In this document: positions 1-6,607 of the stretch, one piece after another
How positions within the stretch are numbered: the first letter of the stretch is position 1
Layout: each line of letters begins with the position of its first letter
DNA from: Epilithonimonas mollis
GTDB lineage: Bacteria; Bacteroidota; Bacteroidia; Flavobacteriales; Weeksellaceae
Assembly (NCBI RefSeq): GCF_900142325.1
Contig: NZ_FRAM01000003.1
Location: forward strand, 186,001-250,000
Reading direction: 5' to 3'
Length of the DNA: 64,000 nucleotides
Notes under the pieces: model-generated
Told to the model about the DNA's origin: nothing
Database searches by the model: none
Seen by the model: only the letters and a program-made list of their open reading frames with translations
Program-made: the position numbers and the translations under genes

Positions 1-129
1 GAAAAGATTGGGAGCGGAAGGCGGATTAAGCTGCCCAAATTATATTATTCTTTATCCAATTTGTTCCAATATTCTAAAATTTTATTTTTTATATTTTCTG
101 GTAACGTTTTTTTTATTCGGCTAAAATAA
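1..129 (+). other. Left edge: open frame cut by the window, unassigned
   Basis: Frame 1 stays open from the first base to a TAA at 127-129 (about 42 codons), so it could be the tail of a gene that begins outside the window. The translation is rich in Phe, Leu and Ile in its second half and resembles nothing I recognise. The first 36 bases are clearly richer in G and C than the rest, which could equally mark a dispersed intergenic element. I see no basis for choosing between these. Confidence 0.2.
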
Positions 130-130
130 A

Positions 131-162
131 AAATTGCAGTTGAAAAATTTCAACTGCAATTT
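131..162 (-). terminator. Intrinsic terminator of the S9 peptidase gene
   Basis: There is a perfect 15-bp inverted repeat (131-145 with 148-162) and a 2-base loop. Read on the minus strand it ends in a run of T, as expected for termination of the peptidase gene whose stop lies at 231. The structure is symmetrical and may also stop transcripts coming from the left. Confidence 0.75.
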
Positions 163-175
163 AAAATATTTTTAA

Positions 176-228
176 CCACCCCGTCAAAAATTTATAAAAT
201 TTTTGCCACCCCTTCGAAGAGGGGAATT
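176..228. repeat. REP-like dispersed intergenic element with two hairpins
   Basis: The segment has the pattern CCACCCCGTC, then an AT palindrome (AAAAATTTATAAAATTTTT), then GCCACCCC TTCGAAG AGGGG. I recall this arrangement as a recurring intergenic motif in flavobacterial genomes, but cannot confirm its copy number here. It sits between the stop codon of the S9 peptidase gene and that gene's terminator, a typical position for such elements. Confidence 0.45.
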
Positions 229-230
229 TT

Positions 231-2225
231 CTAAAGTGTTTCTTTTAGCCAATCAAAGAATTCTCTCTGCCAAACCAAACCATTCTGCGGATGAAGCACC
301 CAATGGTTTTCATTAGGGAAATAAAGAAATTTGGTTTTCAGACCTTTCAGCTTTGCAGCCTGGAACGCTTCCTGACCCTGCTCATAAGGAACACGGAAAT
401 CTATTCCGCCCTGGATAATCATAATCGGCTTATTCCATTTGTCCACAAAATTACTCGGATTAAATTCTGAATAGGCTTTCGGAGTAGGTTTTTGCCAATA
501 GCTTCCACCTAAATCCCAATTGGCAAACCAGAGTTCCTCTGTTGTTCCGTACCAGGATTTCATATCAAACAAACCATCGTGTGCAATAAACGTTTTGAAT
601 CTGTTTTCGTGAACACCAGCCAGCATAAATACGGAATAACCGCCGTAACTTGCGCCAACAGCCGCAACTCTATTTCCATCTACATATGGTAAAGTTTTTG
701 CAAAATCGGTTGCAGACAAATAATCTCTAATTGGTTGTCCGCCCCAGTCGCCGCTGATTTGTTCATTCCATTCAACACCCCAGCCTGGCATTCCGCGTCT
801 GTTTGGCGCCACTACAATATAACCATTAGCTGCCATCAAAGCGAAATTCCATCTTGTGGAGAAAAACTGTGTGAGTGCAGATTGCGGTCCTCCTTGACAA
901 TAAACCAAAGTCGGATACTTTTTATTCGGGTCAAAATTCGGCGGATAGTGGAACCAAACGCCCATTTCTTTTCCGTCCGTGGTTTTTACCATTTTCAGTT
1001 CGGATTTTCCAGGAATTAATTTTGAGTAATTCTCTTTATTGATATCAGTAATCTGCTTCAAAGAACCTTTTGCATCAACTTCGAACAAATCTGCATTATG
1101 ATTGATATCAGTTTTTGTGACCCAGAGCTTTCCTTTGTTTTCTAAAACAATATCGTTGATGTCAAAATCGCCTTTTGTCAATTGTTTTACTGATTTGTTC
1201 TTGACATCAACCGAAAACAATTGTTTTGTCCCTTTGAAAGCCGACGTGAAATAAATCAATTTGGAATCCGAAGCCCATTTTACATCGCCAGTTACACTTT
1301 CGTCCCAGGCTTTAGTCAAATTGGTTTTTGCTTTGGACTTCCAATCCATGATTACGATGTCATTTTTATCCGCTTCGTAACCATCTCTTTCCATAGAGTT
1401 CCAAAGCAGGAATTTCCCATCATTGCTGAATTTCGGATTCACGTCGTAACCCATCATTCCTTCTGTCAGATTAGTCGTTTTTCCGGAAGCAAGATTGTAA
1501 GCGAAAATATCTGTATTGGTACTTTGAGCGTATTCCGCACCAGATTTTGCTTTCGTTACATAAAGCAATTCCGAAGAATCCGGACTCCAGACAAAATCTT
1601 CTGCGCCACCAAATGGTTTCTGAGGTGAGTCAAAAGCTTTGCCTTCTAACAAGTCTTTAACCTTATCAGCAGATTCTGAAACATTCACCACAAAAACGTG
1701 ATTGTAAGAACCTTCATTCCAGGCGTCCCAGTGACGGTGATTCAGGTCTGTGTAGATCTGAGCGGTTGTTTTTGGTAAGTCTTTGTATTTATCCTTTCCA
1801 AGGAGATTCTCTATATGAACTGCTTTGCTAAAAGCAATTTTTTTCCCATCCGGAGAAATCACGATATTATCAACTTCGCCGACATTATAGAATTCTGACC
1901 AGGTTTTTCCGGAATCTTTTGACAAGAAAATCGTATTATTTTCAAGAGCATAAATGCCGGTAGTATCCCATTGAATAATGCTTTTCTTTCCTAAATCGAT
2001 TTTTGTAGATTTTCCTAAGACATCCAGCCAGAAAGCTTCGGAATTGGATTTTTCTGTTTTAAGGTCAGTTTTGCTGATTTTGTAAATCAGGGAAGATTGA
2101 TCCGGAGAAACGGACTGAACACCAAGCCGGTTGAGTGTCCACATGATTTCCGGTGTCATGACCTGTTGTGCATTCATCATAAAAGGCGCTGTTGCTGCTG
2201 CAACTATGAAATGTTTGATTTTCAT
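231..2225 (-). CDS. S9 family peptidase (prolyl oligopeptidase / dipeptidyl aminopeptidase type)
   Basis: This is a 664-residue serine peptidase. A signal peptide at residues 1-19 (ending MMNAQ) sends it out of the cytoplasm. The middle is a beta-propeller made of WD40-like PD40 repeats (patterns such as ISPDGKKIAFSK and WSPDSSELLY, roughly residues 30-400). The C-terminal 250 residues are an alpha/beta-hydrolase domain with the nucleophile motif GASYGGY (Ser526), Asp609 in GGIDFRVP and His641 in NENHW. By family it cleaves short peptides, releasing dipeptides or acylated residues, probably in the periplasm. The start is an ATG directly before the hydrophobic leader. It appears monocistronic, with its own terminator at 131-162. 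The exact specificity (DPP or acylaminoacyl peptidase) cannot be read from the sequence. Confidence 0.93.
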   Translation of the reverse strand: MKIKHFIVAAATAPFMMNAQQVMTPEIMWTLNRLGVQSVSPDQSSLIYKISKTDLKTEKSNSEAFWLDVLGKSTKIDLGKKSIIQWDTTGIYALENNTIFLSKDSGKTWSEFYNVGEVDNIVISPDGKKIAFSKAVHIENLLGKDKYKDLPKTTAQIYTDLNHRHWDAWNEGSYNHVFVVNVSESADKVKDLLEGKAFDSPQKPFGGAEDFVWSPDSSELLYVTKAKSGAEYAQSTNTDIFAYNLASGKTTNLTEGMMGYDVNPKFSNDGKFLLWNSMERDGYEADKNDIVIMDWKSKAKTNLTKAWDESVTGDVKWASDSKLIYFTSAFKGTKQLFSVDVKNKSVKQLTKGDFDINDIVLENKGKLWVTKTDINHNADLFEVDAKGSLKQITDINKENYSKLIPGKSELKMVKTTDGKEMGVWFHYPPNFDPNKKYPTLVYCQGGPQSALTQFFSTRWNFALMAANGYIVVAPNRRGMPGWGVEWNEQISGDWGGQPIRDYLSATDFAKTLPYVDGNRVAAVGASYGGYSVFMLAGVHENRFKTFIAHDGLFDMKSWYGTTEELWFANWDLGGSYWQKPTPKAYSEFNPSNFVDKWNKPIMIIQGGIDFRVPYEQGQEAFQAAKLKGLKTKFLYFPNENHWVLHPQNGLVWQREFFDWLKETL

Positions 2226-2278
2226 CTGTTTATAATTATCTTTTGAAAAAACTCGGACGAAGTTATTAAAATATTGTG

Positions 2279-2286
2279 TAAATTTG
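2279..2286 (+). promoter_or_regulatory. TAnnTTTG -7 box for the T9SS-sorted protein gene
   Basis: TAAATTTG matches the Bacteroidota sigma-ABfr -7 consensus and ends 27 bases before the ATG at 2314. It overlaps the upstream TTG at 2284, which argues against that codon being the true start. No clear -33 TTTG element is seen. Confidence 0.5.
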
Positions 2287-2313
2287 AAGGTAACCTATAT
2301 AAAACTAATTCTT

Positions 2314-3162
2314 ATGAAAAAACTTTTACTCTTTTCTTTGGTGATTGTGTTTCAATCATTTTTTGGACAAATCCAGTTTGAACCTTTTGTCAATCACGAT
2401 TATCAGCCTTATAAAGCAACTCTGCAAGGAAACGGAACAATTTTTTACACAACTGACGGATCAGACCCAACCACTAATTCTGCCTCGGGTTATCAAAAAG
2501 TAGAAATAACGATAAATCAAAATACGCTTATAAAAGCAATATTAAAAGATTATTCTGGCCAACTTTCTGACATTTTATCAAAGAATTTTTATTTTGGTGA
2601 ATTACCTTCTAAAACGGTTTATTTCAAACCACCATCATCCTGGAATCCAAATTTTGTATGTGTCTGGCCAATGAGAATTGATCCGGGGACATTAGTTGAT
2701 TATACCATGGCACAACCTATGACAAAAACAAACTGCGAAGGATGGTATAAGTATACTTATGGTTTTTATAAATCTGGATTTACATTTGATAATTGTAGAT
2801 TATCCGGCTTAGATCCTCTCCTCCAGAGTACTCCATATATTGCAACTGAGAATACAATTTATTACGATTTCACAGACGGACCAATCTCCAACCCGCCGGC
2901 TTGTCTTTTGGCGGTAAATGATCCATCAAAAAAAGTAGCTGTTGTAAAGATATTTCCAAATCCGGTTCAGGATTATGTTAATATAGAATCTGACAAAAGC
3001 TTTATCGCTTATGAGATCATTGACGGATCCGGAAAACTGATTCTTAGCAAGGATTTTAAATCCTCTAAAATTGATATTAGCAATTTGAAAGCAGGTGTTT
3101 ACTTCATCAAACTAAAATCATTAAATGACGTAACGAATGTTGTGAAATTTATTAAGAAATAA
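2314..3162 (+). CDS. Secreted T9SS type A sorted protein with chitobiase-like and starch-binding-like domains
   Basis: The protein has 282 residues. An ATG at 2314 gives a clean signal peptide (MKKLLLFSLVIVFQSFFGQ). The frame can be opened further upstream at a TTG (2284), but that codon lies inside the promoter box. Residues about 35-85 resemble the chitobiase C-terminal/Fn3-associated fold (GTIFYTTDGSDPT). Residues about 95-190 have the aromatic pattern of family 26 starch-binding modules (WYKYTYGFYKSGFTFDN). The last 75 residues are a Por-type sorting domain (VVKIFPNPVQDYVNI to VVKFIKK) for export by the type IX system. There is no catalytic domain, so it is probably a cell-surface glycan-binding or adhesive protein. 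The CBM26 call is inference. Confidence 0.8.
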   Translation: MKKLLLFSLVIVFQSFFGQIQFEPFVNHDYQPYKATLQGNGTIFYTTDGSDPTTNSASGYQKVEITINQNTLIKAILKDYSGQLSDILSKNFYFGELPSKTVYFKPPSSWNPNFVCVWPMRIDPGTLVDYTMAQPMTKTNCEGWYKYTYGFYKSGFTFDNCRLSGLDPLLQSTPYIATENTIYYDFTDGPISNPPACLLAVNDPSKKVAVVKIFPNPVQDYVNIESDKSFIAYEIIDGSGKLILSKDFKSSKIDISNLKAGVYFIKLKSLNDVTNVVKFIKK

Positions 3163-3188
3163 GTTTTCATTTATTGATTTATAATCCC

Positions 3189-3196
3189 TATATTTG
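3189..3196 (+). promoter_or_regulatory. TAnnTTTG -7 box for secG
   Basis: TATATTTG is an exact match to the -7 consensus and lies 30 bases before the secG ATG at 3227. A T-rich stretch near 3164-3167 could serve as a weak -33 element. Confidence 0.6.
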
Positions 3197-3226
3197 CGCT
3201 TCAAAATTTATTATTAAGACGATACT

Positions 3227-3565
3227 ATGAGCACAATATTTACGCTGTTTATGATTCTTATTATCATTGCTAGCATTCTATTAGTTATCATCATTATGGC
3301 ACAAAACCCGAAAGGCGGTGGTCTTTCCGGAACATTCGGAGGAACTTCTTCTGCAACATTTGGGGTTCAGAGAACCAACGATTTTATGGAAAAAGCAACC
3401 TGGACGTTGGGAACAACAATTGTTGTTTTGATCCTGCTTAGCATTATCCTTACAGGAAAACCTTCGCAAACAGCTCCGGGCATACCGACACCTGTGAAAA
3501 CTGAAGCACCTGTAAAACAAGCACCTGCTAACAATACGCCAGCTACACAGACTCCGGCAAAATAA
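3227..3565 (+). CDS. secG: Preprotein translocase subunit SecG
   Basis: The protein has 112 residues with two membrane helices (about 4-24 and 55-75) joined by the conserved Gly-rich cytosolic loop (QNPKGGGLSGTFGG). This is the signature of SecG, the small helper subunit of the SecYEG translocon. The C-terminal tail after the second helix is low complexity and rich in Pro, Ala and Thr, as is common in Bacteroidota SecG. The gene has its own promoter box and a strong terminator, so it is probably transcribed alone. Confidence 0.95.
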   Translation: MSTIFTLFMILIIIASILLVIIIMAQNPKGGGLSGTFGGTSSATFGVQRTNDFMEKATWTLGTTIVVLILLSIILTGKPSQTAPGIPTPVKTEAPVKQAPANNTPATQTPAK

Positions 3566-3586
3566 TTTAAATTATTAAAAATAAAG

Positions 3587-3617
3587 AAAACGCTTCCAAA
3601 TGATGGAAGCGTTTTTC
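3587..3617 (+). terminator. Bidirectional terminator between secG and the convergent HD gene
   Basis: A 12-bp perfect stem (3587-3598 with 3604-3615) closes a 5-base loop and has T-runs on both strands. It sits between convergent genes and can end both secG and the minus-strand pepE-HD operon. Confidence 0.85.
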
Positions 3618-3627
3618 TGTTGCAGCT

Positions 3628-4215
3628 CTAAGAAAACTTATTCTCATCAAAGCATTTTTTCATTAGTATCCGGAAGCATTCTTCCATCTCATCTGATGCC
3701 CTGCATATGGCATTCTCCAGCATATTCCTCACCTGTTTTTCTGTAACACCGGCTTCGGTCCAGCTTTTCCCGGCATTGTGAGAATTAAGAATAAAAGGCA
3801 TGATCCTGTCTATAGCGCATGCAAAGATGGCATCGGGCGTTTCTTCTTCTTCAAATTCTATCCAAAGCTTATAAAACTCTGACGAAAGCGGTTCATCCAA
3901 GATTCCGAAGATGTTCTTTGCTGCAAGCTTTTCCCTTTCGAATTTGCCTTTCATTCCTTCTTCATCGAAAAGAAACGTGTCGCCGGCATCGATCTCTACT
4001 AGATCATGAATGGATAACATCCTGATGACTCTCAGCAAATTGATATCTGCATTATTCTTAGCATAAGGATAAAGGATCTGAGCGAGGATGATGATCTGCC
4101 AGCTGTGTTCCGCAGTGTTTTCTCTTCTGGAGTCGTCTGCATTATAGTTTCTTCTCCGGACGTTTTTCAGGGCATCGACTGCGATGATGAAGTCTATTTC
4201 TTTCTGTATTTTCAT
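3628..4215 (-). CDS. HD domain phosphohydrolase, YfbR/HDDC2-like 5'-nucleotidase
   Basis: The protein has 195 residues with the metal-binding signature of the HD superfamily: His37 in TAEHSW, His70-Asp71 in SIHDLVEIDAGD, and a later Asp in CAIDRIMPF. The spacing and length match the HD_3 group, which contains YfbR-type deoxyribonucleoside 5'-monophosphatases. Activity on dNMPs is family knowledge and not visible here. It is cytoplasmic (no signal). It lies 9 bases downstream of pepE on the same strand and is probably cotranscribed. Confidence 0.82.
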   Translation of the reverse strand: MKIQKEIDFIIAVDALKNVRRRNYNADDSRRENTAEHSWQIIILAQILYPYAKNNADINLLRVIRMLSIHDLVEIDAGDTFLFDEEGMKGKFEREKLAAKNIFGILDEPLSSEFYKLWIEFEEEETPDAIFACAIDRIMPFILNSHNAGKSWTEAGVTEKQVRNMLENAICRASDEMEECFRILMKKCFDENKFS

Positions 4216-4224
4216 ATTACTAAT

Positions 4225-4917
4225 TTATAATTGTGTTCCGGGTTCTACCTCGCAGGGTTCTTTTCCTTTTTCGAAAATCCTTGTTTGTTCCGGGCCTTCT
4301 ATTGTGATCTTATTACCGGTTCTTCTTATCCAATTCCCTTCTCTAAGACCTATAACTTTGATATCATTCTGTGTGAGGAATTCCCTGATCCGGGTTTCGC
4401 GGGTTTCTCCGTTGTGTCTGATTTCCGGATTGTGGTCGAGGTAATGTGGATTGATATTGAAAGGAACAAGTGCCATACAGTCGAAACTTGGCGGATAAAC
4501 GATAGGCATATCGTTGGTGGTTTTCATGTTGATGCCCCCGATGTTGCTTCCTGCGCTGCAACCAAGATAGGGTTTGCCAGATTCTACGTTTTGTTTCAGA
4601 ACAGTCATTAATCCAGATTCGTGGAGGGTTTTCACTAACAGGAATGTGTTGCCACCGCCGGTGAAGAATGCCTGAGCGGAATTGATGGCTTCTGTTTTAT
4701 CTTCGAACTCGTGGAGACCTTTTATATTGATATTGATTGTTGAGAAGAAGTCTTTTGCTTTCCGGGTATAATCTTCGTGGGAGATGCCGCCGGGTCTGGC
4801 GAATGGGATGAAGATGATTTCTGTGATGTCTTTATATAGTAATTCTAATTCCGGTTTTAGATATTCGAGATATTTTCCGCCATAGAGCGTGGATGTGGAT
4901 GCGAGGATGATGTTCAT
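4225..4917 (-). CDS. pepE: Dipeptidase E (alpha-aspartyl dipeptidase, peptidase S51)
   Basis: The protein has 230 residues, almost the same length as E. coli PepE (229). The Ser nucleophile elbow is GCSAGSN (Ser121), followed by Asp136 and His158 at the spacing known for the S51 triad. The FTGGGNTF motif at 85-92 is also conserved. The enzyme hydrolyses dipeptides with N-terminal Asp in the cytoplasm. It is the first gene of a two-gene unit with the HD phosphohydrolase. Confidence 0.93.
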   Translation of the reverse strand: MNIILASTSTLYGGKYLEYLKPELELLYKDITEIIFIPFARPGGISHEDYTRKAKDFFSTININIKGLHEFEDKTEAINSAQAFFTGGGNTFLLVKTLHESGLMTVLKQNVESGKPYLGCSAGSNIGGINMKTTNDMPIVYPPSFDCMALVPFNINPHYLDHNPEIRHNGETRETRIREFLTQNDIKVIGLREGNWIRRTGNKITIEGPEQTRIFEKGKEPCEVEPGTQL

Positions 4918-5023
4918 ATTGATATAATTGACAGCAAATTTCGGGAAATGTTTTTTTTAATATGGAATAATCTCTGGAAGATTTAATTTAAATATTATCG
5001 TTTTATATTTTTTGAATTTGAAA

Positions 5024-5170
5024 TCACTGAATTATTTCGGATAAGACAGCATGGTTGCCAACAGTAAAATTATATTCTCCAACGCTAATTTTGAAACTGT
5101 CATCGGTAGTTTTGTCAAAGACATTGCTAGTGTTATAACTGTGATCGCTATGGGAGAATGGTTTATTCAT
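5024..5170 (-). CDS. Possible 48-residue small protein, unknown
   Basis: A minus-strand frame runs from ATG at 5170 to TGA at 5026-5024. The product is hydrophilic and balanced in composition (it begins MNKPFSHSDHSYNTSN and ends GNHAVLSEIIQ) with no signal peptide or known motif. Against it, a terminator-like hairpin with seven T residues ends only six bases before the ATG, so a transcript would need to start inside that hairpin. It could be the surviving 3' end of a decayed gene. Confidence 0.3.
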   Translation of the reverse strand: MNKPFSHSDHSYNTSNVFDKTTDDSFKISVGEYNFTVGNHAVLSEIIQ

Positions 5171-5175
5171 AAAAA

Positions 5176-5199
5176 AACCTGCAGAATTAATTGCAGGTT
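5176..5199 (-). terminator. Hairpin with T-run, minus strand
   Basis: AACCTGCA (5176-5183) pairs with TGCAGGTT (5192-5199). On the minus strand the stem is followed by seven T residues. It is the best intrinsic terminator for the TonB receptor/beta-helix lipoprotein unit. Confidence 0.6.
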
Positions 5200-5345
5200 C
5201 AAATAAATTTGATTTGATATGAAGAAAAAAGAAATTTTACTTTATTAAAACCTTACGTGACTTCTCATTAGATTTGAAAATATTTTCCTGAAAGCTAAAA
5301 AAAAGAATAAGAAGGTTTATTAGTTTAAAATACTAATAATTTAAG

Positions 5346-5372
5346 CTAAAGGCTATAAATAATAGCCTTTAG
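5346..5372 (-). terminator. Perfect 11-bp inverted repeat after the beta-helix lipoprotein gene
   Basis: CTAAAGGCTAT (5346-5356) pairs with ATAGCCTTTAG (5362-5372) around a 5-base loop, 14 bases after the stop codon. No T-run follows directly, so it may stabilise the 3' end of the mRNA while the hairpin at 5176-5199 terminates it. Confidence 0.5.
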
Positions 5373-5386
5373 TATGATTATTTATC

Positions 5387-6571
5387 TTAAAGTCCTGTCC
5401 AACCGTTAGCCCACAATGGCGTAGCAGTTCCGCTACCAGCGCCGGTAGCATTAGCGTTTTCTGTATATGTACCATCGGCAGCAGGCTGAGCAACAGAACC
5501 TGAGGCAGAAGTAATGGTTACTGCTTTTGCACCTACATTATCAAACTTTATGTTTGTAAATTTGCCTTTACCATTAAGATTTGCAATAGTTGTGTCGTGC
5601 TGAATAGTAATGGCCGTAGCCCAGCCAGAAAATACGACATTATCTAAGGTAGCTCCGGTTCCAACTCTGAATAAGTTAGTACCTGCTCCTTCGTTATCAG
5701 TTGTAGCATAACCGATGAATGTTGCGTTTTTTATTGTTGGGTTAGACATTGGAGTTGCTGTCTGTGTATTCGCATTGTTATCAGCTTCGATTCCTCTGTT
5801 TCCAACTGTTGCTGAGGTCCTTTTGCTGTAGATATTGGTTGCTGTACCATTCCAACCTTCTGTCCAGTCGAACCCGTCGTCATCATTATTGACAGAAACA
5901 ATATTGCTTACGTTAACGGTACCACCGAAAAATTCGATTCCATCATCTGCACCGTCTATTACCGCTACACCATCGATCTTGGTCTGATTACCAACCCCAA
6001 AAAGTGATAAACCGTTATATTCCTTGGTATCGCTGAATCTTGCTCCAGCCCATCTGATCTGAGTGTAAGAAATAATTCCGCTATTATCATTTGCAACTGT
6101 ACCGCCATAAGTTAAGCTGGCAACTTCAGAAGTTGCAGTTGCGCCTGCATTGATTGGGGCTTTACCACAAATTACAATACCGCCCCAATCTGCTTTTTTA
6201 GGTGTTGCAGAAGCCGATGAGAAAATCACGGGGTTTGCAGCTGTTCCATTTGAAAAAATCTTTCCGCCCTGTGCAACTGCAAGGTATGTAGAGGTTCCTC
6301 CCGAGCAAAGAATTTTAGTTCCTGCAGGAATGGTAAGCTCTGCTCCGTCATTAATGATAACTGCTCCTGTCATACGGTATGTAACTGAAGCATCAAGAAC
6401 CAATTTATCACCGGACTTCAAGGAAACTTTGAAGTCATTAGGATTGATAGTAACGTTACTAGGATTAGGTGTTATTGTTGTATCCTCATCAGAAGAACAA
6501 GAATTAATAACCGTAATTGTTGTTAGTGATAGTGTGCAAAGAACTAATGCACTAGAAATTAATTTTTTCAT
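5387..6571 (-). CDS. Surface lipoprotein with right-handed beta-helix repeats
   Basis: The protein has 394 residues. The N-terminus is a lipoprotein signal with Cys25 (VINSC) followed by SSDED; acidic residues directly after the Cys are typical of lipoproteins exported to the cell surface in this phylum. The rest consists of short Gly/Asn-rich strands (INDGAELTIPAGTKI, GGTVANDNSG, IDGADDGIEFFGG), the look of a parallel beta-helix. No pectate-lyase catalytic residues can be picked out. It lies 36 bases downstream of a TonB receptor and is almost certainly in its operon, so it may be the surface-exposed partner of that transporter. The substrate is unknown. Confidence 0.75.
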   Translation of the reverse strand: MKKLISSALVLCTLSLTTITVINSCSSDEDTTITPNPSNVTINPNDFKVSLKSGDKLVLDASVTYRMTGAVIINDGAELTIPAGTKILCSGGTSTYLAVAQGGKIFSNGTAANPVIFSSASATPKKADWGGIVICGKAPINAGATATSEVASLTYGGTVANDNSGIISYTQIRWAGARFSDTKEYNGLSLFGVGNQTKIDGVAVIDGADDGIEFFGGTVNVSNIVSVNNDDDGFDWTEGWNGTATNIYSKRTSATVGNRGIEADNNANTQTATPMSNPTIKNATFIGYATTDNEGAGTNLFRVGTGATLDNVVFSGWATAITIQHDTTIANLNGKGKFTNIKFDNVGAKAVTITSASGSVAQPAADGTYTENANATGAGSGTATPLWANGWTGL

Positions 6572-6607
6572 TTTTAGAAACTTTTTTATTTATTTTTTTT
6601 TTGTATG

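Larger units (their letters stand above)
4918..5386. other. 469-bp intergenic region with two hairpins and one doubtful small ORF
   Basis: No large gene is present. The stretch holds an inverted repeat at 5346-5372, a second hairpin with a T-run at 5176-5199, and a 48-codon minus-strand frame at 5024-5170. On the minus strand near 5240-5265 the end of a short frame (KSNEKSRKVLIK then stop) resembles the last residues of a T9SS sorting domain. It has no start codon or upstream domain, so it may be a gene remnant or chance. Confidence 0.4.
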
